Origin: Paracoccaceae bacterium
Lineage (GTDB): Bacteria > Pseudomonadota > Alphaproteobacteria > Rhodobacterales > Rhodobacteraceae
Length of the DNA stretch: 7,218 nucleotides
Direction: 5' to 3'
Assembly (NCBI GenBank): GCA_016764835.1
Contig: JAESRD010000132.1
Coordinates: forward strand, 1-7,218
The position numbers were made by a program, and so were the translations under genes. Under the pieces are notes generated by a model, which saw only the letters and a program-made list of their open reading frames with translations, did no database searches and was not told where the DNA came from. Of the stretch, positions 6,728 to 7,218 are shown one piece after another. Numbering within the stretch: position 1 is the stretch's first letter; each line of letters starts with the position of its first letter.

Positions 6728-6964
6728 ATGCGACAAGGGCTGATATTTGTGACAGTGCTCTGGGCCGGTTTGGGCGGGATCTGGCTCGGGTCGGGCGAAG
6801 CGGTGCTCGACCTCGCCTTTGCCTTGCCAGATATTGGTCCGGTTGATGATATCATCATTATAGCTGTGGTCTGGGCCGAAGATCTGCGCGCGCCGCTTGG
6901 TGTGCCAGACTGGTTTGGCGCTCTGCGCGCTGGGCTGCACCGGCTGACCGGGCTCGGCGGCTGA
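6728..6964 (+). CDS. Small hydrophobic protein of unknown function at the operon end
   Basis: This 78-residue ORF begins 8 bases after the MBOAT stop, directly behind AGGGGGGG. ATG 6728 is chosen; the GTG at 6725 just upstream in frame would add one residue. The N-terminal ~20 residues (from LIFVTVLWAGLGG) form one hydrophobic helix that could be a membrane anchor or uncleaved signal. After a short acidic stretch comes LPDIGPVDDIIIIAVVWAED, a second hydrophobic segment flanked by acidic residues, and then an amphipathic tail with Trp, Arg and Leu. The PDIGPVDDII segment faintly recalls the core of DUF1232 (YkvA-like) proteins, but that is too short to assign. Close packing behind the acyltransferase suggests an accessory membrane partner. 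Codon choice and GC look like the neighbours, which supports a real gene. No function can be assigned. Confidence 0.6.
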   Translation: MRQGLIFVTVLWAGLGGIWLGSGEAVLDLAFALPDIGPVDDIIIIAVVWAEDLRAPLGVPDWFGALRAGLHRLTGLGG

Positions 6965-7051
6965 AACCAGCCCTAGATTGCACCACTGGGCTTGACCTTT
7001 AAGGCGCGGGCGCGCACCGATAGGACAAGTAACAGCAAAGCGAGCAGATAG
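6965..7051. other. Short intergenic spacer with two weak inverted repeats
   Basis: This 87-base gap separates the acylation operon from the oxoprolinase-like gene. AGCCC at 6969-6973 pairs with GGGCT at 6988-6992 across a 14-base loop. GCGCG at 7004-7008 pairs with CGCGC at 7011-7015. Neither is followed by a T-run, so a classical terminator is not shown. TTGACC at 6992-6997 resembles a -35 box, but no good -10 lies 16-18 bases downstream. It may be a termination and promoter region, or the next gene may be read through. Confidence 0.3.
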
Positions 7052-7218
7052 ATGACGTGGGGTTTTTGGGTTGATCGTGGTGGCACATTTACGGATGTGA
7101 TTGGGCGTGATCAGGCGGGTAATTTGCACCCGCTGAAACTGCTATCCGAAAACCCCGGCCAGTATGATGATGCGGCTGTTGAGGGCATGCGGCGGCTGTT
7201 GGGGCTTGGCCCCGACGC
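7052..7218 (+). CDS. 5-oxoprolinase / hydantoinase-family protein, N-terminal fragment
   Basis: Only the first 55 codons are inside the window, and the reading frame is open to the right edge. The protein starts [18 protein letters not shown], which is the opening strand and Gly-rich phosphate-binding loop of the hydantoinase A/oxoprolinase ATPase fold. It continues with [20 protein letters not shown] and then [10 protein letters not shown]. The KLLSENP(x)QY(x)DAA pattern is typical of ATP-dependent 5-oxoprolinases, which open 5-oxo-L-proline to glutamate and are usually about 1,200 residues with fused HyuA- and HyuB-like halves. Whether this copy is the fused form cannot be seen. The ATG at 7052 is preceded only by a weak purine-rich stretch (AGCGAG). 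The gene is probably unrelated to the upstream operon. An N-methylhydantoinase or acetone-carboxylase-like subunit is a less likely alternative. Confidence 0.85.
   Translation, partial: MTWGFWVDRGGTFTDVIGRDQAGNLHPLKLLSENPGQYDDAAVEGMRRLLGLGPD

Noticed and set aside
1..7218. CRISPR array, tRNA, rRNA, insertion sequence or prophage parts
   Set aside because: No spaced repeat arrays, cloverleaf-like segments, transposase or integrase reading frames, or terminal inverted repeats were seen. Almost the whole window is explained by protein-coding genes.

Overview
The window is GC-rich (by eye above 60% G+C) and read entirely on the + strand. It looks like an alphaproteobacterial chromosome, probably Rhodobacterales or a relative. 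This rests on base composition, the style of the ModB/ModC proteins, the DUF459-type SGNH hydrolases and the AlgI-like MBOAT protein. The taxonomic call is inference, since no marker gene is present.

Layout. (1) 1-1279: the end of a molybdate ABC transporter operon. It holds the last ~58 codons of the permease modB, overlapped by 4 bases (ATGA) with the complete ATPase gene modC. (2) 1280-1478: a ~200-base intergenic stretch with small direct and inverted repeats. It presumably carries the modC 3' end and the promoter of the next unit, but neither a clear terminator nor a clear promoter can be read. (3) 1479-6964: five tightly packed genes that look like one operon. They encode a secreted protein with four CxxC repeats, Sel1-like repeats and a C-terminal peptidoglycan-binding domain; two different exported SGNH/GDSL (DUF459-like) proteins in tandem; an AlgI/PatA-like MBOAT membrane O-acyltransferase; and a 78-residue hydrophobic protein. 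Junctions are 7 bases, 0 bases, a 1-base overlap and 8 bases. (4) 6965-7051: a short spacer. (5) 7052 to the end: the start of a 5-oxoprolinase/hydantoinase-family gene, cut off by the window edge.

How the genes may work together. An MBOAT protein with exported SGNH partners is the known recipe for adding acyl (usually acetyl) groups to sugars outside the cytoplasmic membrane, as in AlgI/AlgJ/AlgX for alginate and PatA/PatB for peptidoglycan. Here the module has two SGNH proteins and a large periplasmic protein that ends in a putative peptidoglycan-binding domain. The most economical inference is an envelope-glycan O-acylation system, possibly acting on or anchored to peptidoglycan. The substrate cannot be read from the sequence. 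The least familiar parts are the ~49-residue CxxC repeats of the first protein and the small last protein.
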